NCBI GenBank assembly: GCA_964481705.1 | Contig: CAYZUC010000129.1 | Span: forward strand, 1-7,021 | Reading direction: 5' to 3' | Length of the DNA stretch: 7,021 nt | Source: CAYZUC01 sp964481705 | GTDB lineage: Bacteria > Bacillota > Clostridia > Lachnospirales > Lachnospiraceae | Shown: in pieces, positions 1-7,021 of the stretch | How positions within the stretch are numbered: the first letter of the stretch is position 1 | How the letters are laid out: every line of letters begins with the position of its first letter | Translations under genes and position numbers: made by a program | Notes under the pieces: model-generated | Databases searched by the model: none | What the model was told of the DNA's origin: nothing | What the model saw: the letters and a program-made list of their open reading frames with translations, nothing else

Positions 1-3000
1 GCCGGCCAGAGTCACCGGTATCTTCACACCATCTGAAGCCTTTGCAGCTACAGTCACCTTCGGAGTCACCACCGAGGCCTTCGGTTTCCTGCAAACGACC
101 TTTACCGGTATCTTTAATGGGAAGTTACCATTATAGCCCTCATATCGTACGCTAATATTCAATGTATCTGTGCGGTTTGTGGCAGGTCCGCAGTATGTGA
201 GCTTATTCATATCCAGATAGTAATTTGTATTATTTAATCCATTGTAATACGAAGGAGCCATCTGATAGGTATCATCCTGAAAGCTCAGTTTCTGACTATT
301 CGGATAACACTCCTCTTTAACATTGGTAGGATCGCAATCATAAGCTCCATCTTCCAGGAAATAGCTGTTTAAGGTCACCGGCTTTGTTGTCTTATACCCG
401 GGCACTTTCTGATCGACTGCGATGGAAAAACAGCCAATGCTGATAAGCTCTGATTTACCGGATTCTTTGTTGACCACCTTTAGCTTCACTTCGATATCAT
501 CCAGACTCTTTACCCCATCCAGAGCGAGAAGATTTCTGGAATTACTTCCGGTTAACGCCTTAATTTTAAAGGAATACGTCTTTTCTCCTGTCCAGTTGGA
601 TTTTGGAATTGCCTCATTTAATGTAAAGTATTTATGAAATCTTTCATTCTCGATGACAACCATTTCCGGCTGGAAGGTCTTTGCGAGCAGCTCATCATCA
701 CTCACTGTATTCATTTTGGCTTCTGAGCTTTTAAGATGCCAGTCAAAGGGGATTTCCGCCTCTATCTGATAAGCATTATAGGAATATGAAGGCTCCAGCA
801 GGCTTCCCGAATAATCTCCAGCAACCAAATTCTTGCGCTCGCCGCTACCAACTACTTCCATTCGTACATAATCCATGACGCCGGACAGGTCATCGGTGAG
901 TGTGAGAATGGCTGTTCCGATACCAACCGCCTCGGAGATATAATTATCACTGACTTTGCTTACACTTATTACATTACTATTATTGGATGAAATCGTATAC
1001 TCATGAGCGGACAGTTCAGGCTGCTCCGTAAGGTCAAATAAAGATGTGGAATCTTCAATCTTTTCACCCTTCTCCAAAAGAATATAATCCTTCTTCACAT
1101 GTAGCTTAGAGCTGTCTGCTATGACACCATCACGAATCCTCCATGCATTCTTGCCAGAGAGAATCGGAGCATCCTTTGCTGTAGAATTCTTATAGCTTCC
1201 CATCTCGGGAGCAGCTCCATTCATTTTCACAACTGCTGTTCCATAGACTGCATTGGTGGAAATTGCACTTTGGCGTAAATAATTACTGCCTACAACTACT
1301 CCTCCGCAGAGAGTCGGAACCGCATCATTCTCATAGGCAATTGCATAGCTTCCCATACTTCCATAATTATTAGACAAATTACCTTCATACATCACAAGGG
1401 AACCACTTCGATTATAAACAGTGTAAACCTCATTCCCCCCAGCGCTGCTAATAGAAGATTTTCCATAAACGCTCATCTTTCCTTCATTCAGCACCGCTTT
1501 CGTATGATCTGCACTTGCATATGCAGACGAACCATCTATCTCAGCTTCACCCTCGTTCCAGATTCCAACGGCATAAGGAAGATTTATAAGAATTCTCGTT
1601 GTATCTGTGATTCTTAGCTTACCGGTCTGTGTATTGTGAATCATATGAATCGTATTCGTCGATACCCCACGGGTATGAAGCTCTAACATGGAGCCTTCCA
1701 TACTCATGGTTCCATGATTCAAAAATAAATCTCCATTTATTTCACAACCCTGAGCCTTCTGAAAGAAAAGATTCGTAAGTGACAGATCTCCGTTATTCTC
1801 CATGCCTGGATTGTTGCCGGAAAGCGTTAGAAATGCGATCTGACTTGTAAGTCCTCCATTCCTTTCTACTCCCACAAAATGGACAGCAGCGCCCTTTTCA
1901 ATGGTAAACTTACCATTTCCCTGCAGCAAAATACTATAGTAATTTTCTTCCGACTCCATATAGATGGTAGTATTTTTTCGAAAAACGATATTTTCACTAA
2001 TGGTGAGGTCTGACCCAAGAATTACCACGCCGCCCTCATCAACTGCTGCCTTGAATTCCTCATTACCGGAGACTGTATTACCGGAAATCGTACGATTGCC
2101 CTTTTGGGAATCGTCATTTTCCAGCCCATCCCTGATTAGGTGAAGAGCAACCTCTTTTTTCAAATCCTCGTCATATTTGTATGCTCCGATTTCCTTTCCA
2201 TTGGAATTGAGGAAGGAAAATTTTGTGACATCTGTGTCAATACTGTCCTGTGAAACTGCCTTTTGTACCGCTCCACCCAGGTCTCCTCCATTATTCTTTA
2301 CCATACCTTTCAACAAAATCGGAAGACTCTTATCATATGCAATTCCGGAATAGTATCCCTCGACCTGTCCGTTCAGCATCTTAAAGCTTCCATCCTCTGT
2401 CGCGCCCATATACTTAGGCAGCATAAGGGGTGTCGTGATAACGGCATGATGAGAATACGTCCCTCCAATCACAGAGCCCTCGTTTTCAAGTATAAGCTCT
2501 CCCTTATTAAAGGTCGCCACTGCACTCAGATCACCATTTACTGCGGTCGGACAAGTAGTGTCGTAATTCGATACATACACTTTACCTGCATTGTTTACCA
2601 CACCATAGGCATGATGAGATATAATCAATCCGCCTCTTGAGGTCAGTGTTGCATTCGCTCCGATATTCTCCACACCATTGGCTGATATGGAATTAGAAGT
2701 ATTTGTAACTGCTCCGTCATTCATAAAGACCTTTCCGTCTTCGTTTACAATGAGAGCACATTCGATGCCTTCATAGTAGTTGGGCGATTTCTGAATGTCT
2801 GCGCCATGATTGATGGTAAGTGATGCTTTTTCTCCACGATTCATAATGGCCGGAAGATTGATACTTCTGCTGCTTGACTTACAGCCAAAAAGATGTGCTT
2901 CTCCTATGACCGCTGTTCCGGTATTCAGTAATGCATATCCATAGTCCGAATTACAGGCAACTTCGTTATCGAGCTCCAGTCTACCGGCATTTTCAATACC

Positions 3001-3552
3001 AAAAGGAAGGTAAGAGTAGTCGGATCCATTTCCCTGTATCTTCAATTGTGAAGTCGCAGGAACCTTAATGTATCGATACTCAGATTCCGTGTCAATTTCT
3101 TTTGCAACATTATAGCTAAGCGATATCGAATACCCATTCAAGTCCAAATCAATACTCTTGGCTTCCGGAAGATAAATGCTGTCTGCAATGGATTCATCCG
3201 ATAAATGATCCCAATAGTTATCATTTAACGGTGCCATCACACGTATCTTGATCTCGCTCTGAGACATCTTCTGCTTATCCATCTCGCTCCTGCATAAGGT
3301 ACCATTCAATGCGGATACGAGCTCCTGTGGAGAATATACACACACCAGATCTGCCTGATCTGTTTCCTGCACATTCTCGATTTCCTGCACATTCTCGATT
3401 TCCTGCACGTTCTCGATTTCCTGTACGTTCTCGATTTCCTGTACGTTCTCGATTTCCTGTACATTCTCAGCCGCCCACACCGGGGTCTGATAACCAGTCA
3501 ACGTCATAATAACAGCCAAAAGCATGGCCAGACGTCTGTTTACTCTTTTCAT
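1..3552 (-). CDS. Large exported beta-helix / Ig-like surface protein (gene B), 3' end beyond the window
   Basis: I translated this frame line by line. It is open for 1184 codons from the ATG at 3552-3550 to base 1, with no stop. Visible domains in order: signal peptide (residues 1-27); six ENVQE[I/T] hexapeptides (29-64); a first beta-helix-like ladder (about 76-430) with recurring rungs such as GIENAGRLEL, ALLNTGTAVI, GVENIGANATL and GVVNNAGKVYV; a charged linker (about 430-497); a second ladder (about 498-765) opening with EEFKAAVDEGGVVIL and with rungs GMENNGDLSL, GIWNEGEAEI, AVLNEGKMSV; a Big_2-like Ig fold (about 823-901); then a beta-rich block shared with gene A (902 to the edge). Family knowledge: rungs of this kind and an '[LF]xxA[VL]' opening resemble the pectate-lyase-like adhesive domains of Gram-positive surface proteins. 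No catalytic residues are recognisable. A surface adhesin or structural role is inferred. The ATG at 3552 is preferred over the in-frame ATG at 3558 because of Shine-Dalgarno spacing. The C-terminus and any anchor are not visible. Confidence 0.93.
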   Translation of the reverse strand, partial: MKRVNRRLAMLLAVIMTLTGYQTPVWAAENVQEIENVQEIENVQEIENVQEIENVQEIENVQETDQADLVCVYSPQELVSALNGTLCRSEMDKQKMSQSEIKIRVMAPLNDNYWDHLSDESIADSIYLPEAKSIDLDLNGYSISLSYNVAKEIDTESEYRYIKVPATSQLKIQGNGSDYSYLPFGIENAGRLELDNEVACNSDYGYALLNTGTAVIGEAHLFGCKSSSRSINLPAIMNRGEKASLTINHGADIQKSPNYYEGIECALIVNEDGKVFMNDGAVTNTSNSISANGVENIGANATLTSRGGLIISHHAYGVVNNAGKVYVSNYDTTCPTAVNGDLSAVATFNKGELILENEGSVIGGTYSHHAVITTPLMLPKYMGATEDGSFKMLNGQVEGYYSGIAYDKSLPILLKGMVKNNGGDLGGAVQKAVSQDSIDTDVTKFSFLNSNGKEIGAYKYDEDLKKEVALHLIRDGLENDDSQKGNRTISGNTVSGNEEFKAAVDEGGVVILGSDLTISENIVFRKNTTIYMESEENYYSILLQGNGKFTIEKGAAVHFVGVERNGGLTSQIAFLTLSGNNPGMENNGDLSLTNLFFQKAQGCEINGDLFLNHGTMSMEGSMLELHTRGVSTNTIHMIHNTQTGKLRITDTTRILINLPYAVGIWNEGEAEIDGSSAYASADHTKAVLNEGKMSVYGKSSISSAGGNEVYTVYNRSGSLVMYEGNLSNNYGSMGSYAIAYENDAVPTLCGGVVVGSNYLRQSAISTNAVYGTAVVKMNGAAPEMGSYKNSTAKDAPILSGKNAWRIRDGVIADSSKLHVKKDYILLEKGEKIEDSTSLFDLTEQPELSAHEYTISSNNSNVISVSKVSDNYISEAVGIGTAILTLTDDLSGVMDYVRMEVVGSGERKNLVAGDYSGSLLEPSYSYNAYQIEAEIPFDWHLKSSEAKMNTVSDDELLAKTFQPEMVVIENERFHKYFTLNEAIPKSNWTGEKTYSFKIKALTGSNSRNLLALDGVKSLDDIEVKLKVVNKESGKSELISIGCFSIAVDQKVPGYKTTKPVTLNSYFLEDGAYDCDPTNVKEECYPNSQKLSFQDDTYQMAPSYYNGLNNTNYYLDMNKLTYCGPATNRTDTLNISVRYEGYNGNFPLKIPVKVVCRKPKASVVTPKVTVAAKASDGVKIPVTLAG
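850..1086 (-). other. Big_2-like Ig fold in gene B
   Basis: Residues about 823-901 of gene B carry YILLEKGEKIE, YTISSNNSNVISVS, EAVGIGTAILTLTDD and YVRMEVV. This matches the order of conserved positions in bacterial Ig-like group 2 folds and aligns with the same position in gene A, immediately after the beta-helix ladder. Such domains commonly act as stalks or spacers in surface proteins, so a spacer role between ladder and C-terminal block is a reasonable inference. Confidence 0.62.
3361..3468 (-). repeat. Six tandem 18-bp units encoding ENVQE[I/T]
   Basis: Six perfect-length 18-base units lie in frame inside gene B and encode residues 29-64. Five read ENVQEI and the last reads ENVQET. Read in coding order, the units differ only at the third bases of the Asn and Val codons, plus the final codon. 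Unit 1 has AAT GTA, units 2 and 3 are identical with AAC GTA, unit 4 has AAC GTG, and units 5 and 6 have AAT GTG. That graded pattern is what stepwise duplication of neighbouring units would leave. The unit length is a multiple of three, so copy-number change alters protein length and not the frame. The segment is strongly acidic (two Glu per unit) and sits at the start of the mature protein. Confidence 0.97.
3472..3552 (-). other. Sec signal peptide of gene B
   Basis: Residues 1-27 have the classical three parts. The basic n-region is MKRVNRR, the hydrophobic core is LAMLLAVIMTLTG, and the c-region ends PVWA before AEN. Signal peptidase I would be expected to cut after A27 (V-W-A) or A28. 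There is no lipobox cysteine, so this is an ordinary secretory signal and not a lipoprotein signal. The mature protein would begin directly with the hexapeptide repeats. Confidence 0.9.
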
Positions 3553-3560
3553 TTCCATTT

Positions 3561-3568
3561 CCTCCCTT
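3561..3568 (-). promoter_or_regulatory. Ribosome binding site of gene B, deciding its start
   Basis: The coding strand reads AAGGGAGG here, a near-perfect Shine-Dalgarno sequence. Two in-frame ATG codons follow, at 3558 and 3552 (ATG GAA ATG). The first is only 2 bases from the AAGGGAGG element and the second is 8 bases away. Normal spacing therefore favours the start at 3552, giving MKRVNRR and not MEMKRVNRR. Confidence 0.85.
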
Positions 3569-3594
3569 ATCATTGGAAATTTATTCCGTATAAA

Positions 3595-3623
3595 AACATA
3601 ACACTTTATTTACGTTTAAACAA
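3595..3623 (-). promoter_or_regulatory. Possible weak sigma-A type promoter for gene B
   Basis: Between the terminator and the ribosome binding site the coding strand has TTGTTT (3623-3618), a 17-base spacer, and TATGTT (3600-3595). These match the -35 and -10 consensus at 3 and 4 of 6 positions. The surrounding sequence is AT-rich, so chance matches are easy. The argument for a promoter here is mainly positional: a terminator ends just upstream, and gene B needs a start of transcription unless read-through supplies it. Confidence 0.3.
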
Positions 3624-3636
3624 CTTATTTTTTTGG

Positions 3637-3672
3637 AAAAAAACGAACTCACAAGAATCGTGAGTTCGTTTT
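3637..3672 (-). terminator. Intrinsic terminator downstream of gene A
   Basis: A 13-bp perfect inverted repeat (3640-3652 and 3660-3672) with a 7-base loop starts 18 bases after the gene A stop. On the minus strand the stem is followed directly by a run of T (seven consecutive, 3643-3637, the first four of which lie within the stem arm). This is the layout of a Rho-independent terminator for minus-strand transcription. The stem is only moderately GC-rich but long. On the plus strand the stem is followed by a shorter T-rich stretch, so weak bidirectional action is possible, although no plus-strand gene needs it. Confidence 0.88.
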
Positions 3673-3690
3673 CTTCATACCGTTTACTGT

Positions 3691-6600
3691 TTACTGTTTT
3701 ACGTTTACATTGGTAATCTTTATTTCTTCTGTGCTTGTCTTGCGGGATGCATAGGTGATCGTCAGCTTAACCTTAACCGGTTTTTTTGTATCCTTAATCT
3801 TCTTACTCGAATGATTCGTATAGAATACCTGATATTCGGTATAATCATCCTTACCATAACCAACATCATCATTTGTGCTTTTTGCTCTGCGTACACTATA
3901 ATCAGGATCATTTGATGTAATGCTGACAATCCTCTCAAATGCAGGACTAATTGGCTTAACACCAATGGTTGCTTCATAATATGGCGTTTTTTTGTAGAGT
4001 GTAACTTCCTTTGATTTAAGCTGCGGTTTCACACTATAGCCTGCGATATGGATCGTAATCATTTCCGTATATTTATTTCCGAATTTATCCTCACGCGTAA
4101 TCAAAGTTGCGTAATCGCAATTGGGCACAAGTTTATTATTCTCCAATGCCTGCATTGTAGGCTGAATATAGGGACTCCATACCTTCTTTCCTGTCTGTGT
4201 GGCTCTCCAAAGTCCTACCTCAAACCGAGCATCCTGTACGGAAATACTGCCCGTATGAGCCAATGTTCCGCTTTCCTTCAGCTTAAGAGGAACCTTCATC
4301 TGGTCAAGTGTCGCTTCATCGCAGAATTGCGTTCTACTTGAGCCCATATAGGTAGTTAATATATCGCGACGACAGTAATAATATGTCAAGTTCTCAAAAT
4401 CCCCAAAATACCTGGCGGGCTTTCCAATGTCCATAGTAAGCTTCTTTGTCTTTAGCTCCATGGATTGTTTTTTGTTAAATACGACTTTTACCTTCGTTGC
4501 AGCAATCGGTGAATGGGTTGTGTTATCCACCCACTTTACAGTAATTACCTTAGCCTTACTTGTATCTGTATTCGAATTTGCCCTTACCGTAAAGCTACCG
4601 GTTGCAGAATTCGGTAATTCTGACAGTTCCAAACCATCCAAATCCGTAACTACAAAGGAAGCTCCGGTGTAGTTTGACGGTGTTTTCTTAAATTTAAATG
4701 TAACCTTATCATAGAGACACTTACCATCATCATCTACATAGCATGTAGGATCCAGTGCTTGCTTCTTGATAATTGGCTTGATGGAGAATTTCTTCGGTGT
4801 ACTTACCTTTACCTTAAGATAGGTTGCATACTCTTTTCCCTTGACTGCCTTTACATGATCGTAGGTCAGCTTAATCGTAATGGTTCCTGCCTTCACATCT
4901 GCCTTAGGGGCAAGCGTGATTGCATTGTTAAGCTGATATGTCTTCTTTCTCTTGGTAATTCTACTGTCATCAAAATCTGTCCTGCTGATTACAAAATTAC
5001 TGTCACCTACTATTTCAGCATTCTTTAATTCCGTTAAGGATGGCTCGTACTTGGACTTCAGACTCAGGCTGATATTATCAGACTTTGCATATTCCTTCGC
5101 TATCGGGAATGAGGATGTAACAAGTTCCGCCTTAGGTTTTGTTGCAATTACATTAACCGCTACTTCCGATGGATATTTTCCATAGTAATGATCCAGTTCA
5201 CATGTTACCGGAACCTTTGTACTAAGCTTCTTTACCGGTCCTGAATAAACAAGATAATTGAACTCATCAATATTTAAACCCTTGGCAGCTGAATAATCGA
5301 TTACTTGTCCATGCAAATCCTCACTGGATAATTGTGGACTGTAAACCAGATCCTTGTTAAAAATATTAATATAATTTAAATCGCTCTCTGTATCAAAAGC
5401 TCCTTCCAGAGTAACCGGGCGGAATTTGATCTCCGGCTGTACATCCGATATACTGAGATTCATAGTACCGATTTTAATCATTCCTTTAACCGGTACACCA
5501 TTTCCGGATACCATTGTCATATAAACATCAATATCCTTGATAGACTGTACGTCATCATTGATAACTTTTGGAATCCCATACTCAAGCTTCGGTTCAATCT
5601 GAAAGGAATAGGATTCTGATTCTGTATCATTCGCATAGCAATTGTCAACGGTATAGTAATCACAGAATTCGGAATCATGAATAATAATATCATCCGGTGT
5701 CCACGTGGTCTCCTTCAAATCATCAACCGTAGACTGTACATAGATATCATCTTTATTTGCTTTCAGATTAAATCCAAAATTAATTGTATTTTCCTTACGA
5801 TATCCGTTGATTCCTATATTACTATCTAACAAATGTCCTTCAAAATCATCAAGGGTAAAGTCTGCTTTCTTTTTTTCCGTTACTTCAATTCGCATGAAAT
5901 CTTCTACTCCACCTGCAGTAGTCATCTTAATCACTGCATAGCCCTTCTGAGTTCCTGCAACAGCAACGGTACGATCTGTCTTTTTACCCGGATGTGGATA
6001 TTTTGCATCCCCTTCACTGACGGTAGACAGCTTAATAACATTATCATTGGTACTCGTAAAGGTAACCTTATCATATCCTATGTTGTTGTCTACACGATTA
6101 GGGGCATTCAGTAGATCCTCAACAAATACAAGCTCTTCCCCCTGTTCCATCTGGAGATACTTTGTAGCGAAGTAAAGTCCATTTGTATAAGCACATGGTA
6201 CTCCATTCTCAATAACACAGGCACCCTTAGAATCTGTCTCTGTATCTAAAGAGAAAATAGTCTTGTATTTTCCAGCAGCCCATTCACTCATAGGTTTTGT
6301 TTTATCAGCTATCGCCACTGCATATGTACCACCACTTACAATACCTATTTCAATCTCAGGAAGATTACTTCCCTCGTAAGCAATACCAAACAGGTCACCT
6401 TCTACCTCCTTCATATATGTTAATTTGACCGTGCCGGATGCTTGATAGATACCAANNNNNNNNNNTATTAAATGTACCTGTATTATAGACTCCATAACCA
6501 TTTGAATCGTTTCCGTTGATATAGCCATTATCTACGTTACAGATACCATTATTGGAAATGGCAGTACTTCCTTCCACATTACCGCCTGCAAGGATATTTA

Positions 6601-7021
6601 CTGTTCCACTGCTGTTATTCAGAATACCAAGTATTCTGCTGTCCAAAGAAGTAATATCACCATCCATAAACAGAGTTCCGTTGTTTTCTACAGCTGCTGT
6701 CTGTTTACTGGAAGCTCTATTACTACTAACCTTTACTTCTCTCTCAACTGACAATTTTCCTTTATTTACAAGGGGCGCATTCCCCGAAACCGAAGCTTCT
6801 GTACATAATTTCAGTTTCAGATTTGCTCCGCTTTCCACAATAAGCTGAACGTCCGGATTAATCGTTATCTTATTAACGTCACATTTCGGATCGTCACATA
6901 TTATAATCTGTTTCTGTGCCGGTATCGCCAGACTCTCACTGATTACAAGATTACCGGAAACGTAGATATAGGAAGGTTTTCCTGCATCTGTAGATGCACC
7001 ATTCACTGCTTCCTTAAGCTG
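3691..7021 (-). CDS. Large exported-type beta-helix / Ig-like surface protein (gene A), 5' end beyond the window, interrupted by an N gap
   Basis: The visible protein starts mid-domain at QLKEAVNGAS (7021) and ends VNVKQ-stop at 3691. It has 185 codons before the N run and 920 after it, so well over 1100 residues in all. The GTG at 7006-7004 is an internal valine codon and not the true start. Order: a beta-helix-like ladder with an opening QLKEAVNG..YIYVSGNLVISESLAIP and rungs PLVNKGKLSV, AVENNGTLFM, ILNNSSGTVNI, ISNNGICNV, VYNTGTFN; then a rung GIYQASGTVKL just after the gap; a Big_2-like Ig fold (about 6159-5878, with VTFTSTNDNVIKL and GYAVIKMTT); a block shared with gene B (about 5875-5000, including LVYSGPVKK and TKPKAELVT); and further beta-rich Ig-like segments to the end. 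The last segment ends KPVKVKLTITYAS..ITNVNVKQ. There is no LPxTG, hydrophobic tail or SLH repeat at the C-terminus. No enzyme motif is recognised. A secreted or surface role is inferred by homology to gene B. It is not a pseudogene on this evidence. Confidence 0.9.
5878..6159 (-). other. Big_2-like Ig fold in gene A
   Basis: The translated segment begins YLQMEQGEELVF and passes through VTFTSTNDNVIKLS, then a Gly- and Lys-rich loop, to VAGTQKGYAVIKMTT and FMRIEV. The order 'gee + sxNdnVi + aGtxkGyAvI' is the signature layout of bacterial Ig-like group 2 domains. The equivalent segment in gene B (1086-850) reads ILLEKGEKI, YTISSNNSNVIS, VGIGTAILTLT and YVRMEVV. The agreement between the two supports the domain call. 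A profile search was not possible here. Confidence 0.65.
6456..6465. other. Assembly gap of 10 N inside gene A
   Basis: Ten undetermined bases interrupt the beta-helix ladder. The reading frame before the gap (…VYNTGTFN) and the frame after it (GIYQASG…) differ by one when the gap is taken as 10 bases. Counting the partial codons on both sides, the frame is restored only if the missing length is a multiple of three. Ten is therefore a placeholder and not the true size. The apparent separate start and the short alternative-frame tails on each side are artefacts of this run. Confidence 0.97.

Noticed and set aside
2263..2640. Plus-strand frame of 125 codons
   Set aside because: It lies wholly opposite the intact beta-helix coding region of gene B, has no domain character and no ribosome binding site. 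The same applies to the shorter plus-strand frames at 422-637, 4048-4341, 4427-4672, 4759-5028, 4952-5185, 5833-6114 and 6552-6848.
1264..3000. Active pectate lyase or other polysaccharide lyase
   Set aside because: The ladder resembles the fold only. I see no conserved catalytic Arg/Lys or calcium-binding Asp cluster, so an enzymatic call is not supported.
3361..3468. Possible CRISPR array
   Set aside because: The 18-base units are directly adjacent without spacers and lie in frame within a coding sequence after a signal peptide.
3309..3509. Plus-strand reading frame encoding an SRFPAH/SRFPVR-type repeat peptide
   Set aside because: It is the antisense shadow of the 18-base repeat of gene B. 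The repeat length is a multiple of three, so every frame looks repetitive. There is no ribosome binding site or independent context for it.
6466..6528. A start codon at 6528 for the long C-terminal frame of gene A
   Set aside because: The first 21 residues from this start are the wrong frame of the ladder region, joined to the true frame only through the 10 N placeholder.
6395..6528. Gene A as a frameshifted pseudogene
   Set aside because: The only frame change coincides exactly with the undetermined bases. Both sides are long, clean, domain-consistent frames.
6395..7006. A separate 203-residue gene starting with GTG at 7006 and overlapping the next frame
   Set aside because: Its end beyond the N run is an out-of-frame tail. 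Its open frame continues upstream of the GTG to the window edge, and its ladder continues in the frame after the gap, so it is the 5' part of gene A.

Overview
The window is almost entirely coding on the minus strand. It holds parts of two very large exported proteins that are paralogues of each other, separated by a 138-base intergenic region. No RNA gene, mobile element or CRISPR array is visible, and I see no convincing plus-strand gene. Moderate-to-low GC, a strong AGGGAGG ribosome binding site, a Gram-positive type signal peptide and an Ig-like plus beta-helix architecture suggest a Firmicute, most likely a Clostridia/Lachnospiraceae-type gut anaerobe. That assignment is an inference from style, not from a marker gene.

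Layout, in the direction of transcription (right to left). Bases 7021-3691 carry gene A, whose 5' end lies beyond the right edge. It encodes a right-handed beta-helix-like ladder, a Big_2-like Ig fold, a domain block shared with gene B, and several further beta-rich Ig-like domains, and it stops at 3691-3693. A run of 10 N (6456-6465) interrupts it and makes it look like two overlapping reading frames. The phases on either side show that one gene is intact if the true gap is a multiple of three. A strong intrinsic terminator follows (3637-3672). Bases 3552-1 carry gene B, which has its own ribosome binding site and signal peptide. Then come six tandem ENVQE[I/T] hexapeptides, two beta-helix ladders, the same Big_2-like fold and the start of the same shared block. 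It is open for all 1184 codons to the left edge, where its 3' end is missing.

The two genes look like neighbouring members of an expanded family of secreted or cell-surface adhesin-like proteins. The same domain order appears in both, but they have diverged well beyond recent duplication. The terminator between them suggests separate transcription. Neither visible end shows a sortase signal, SLH repeats or a C-terminal membrane anchor, so how they are held at the surface, if they are, is open. No enzymatic function can be assigned. Adhesion or a structural surface role is an inference from architecture.
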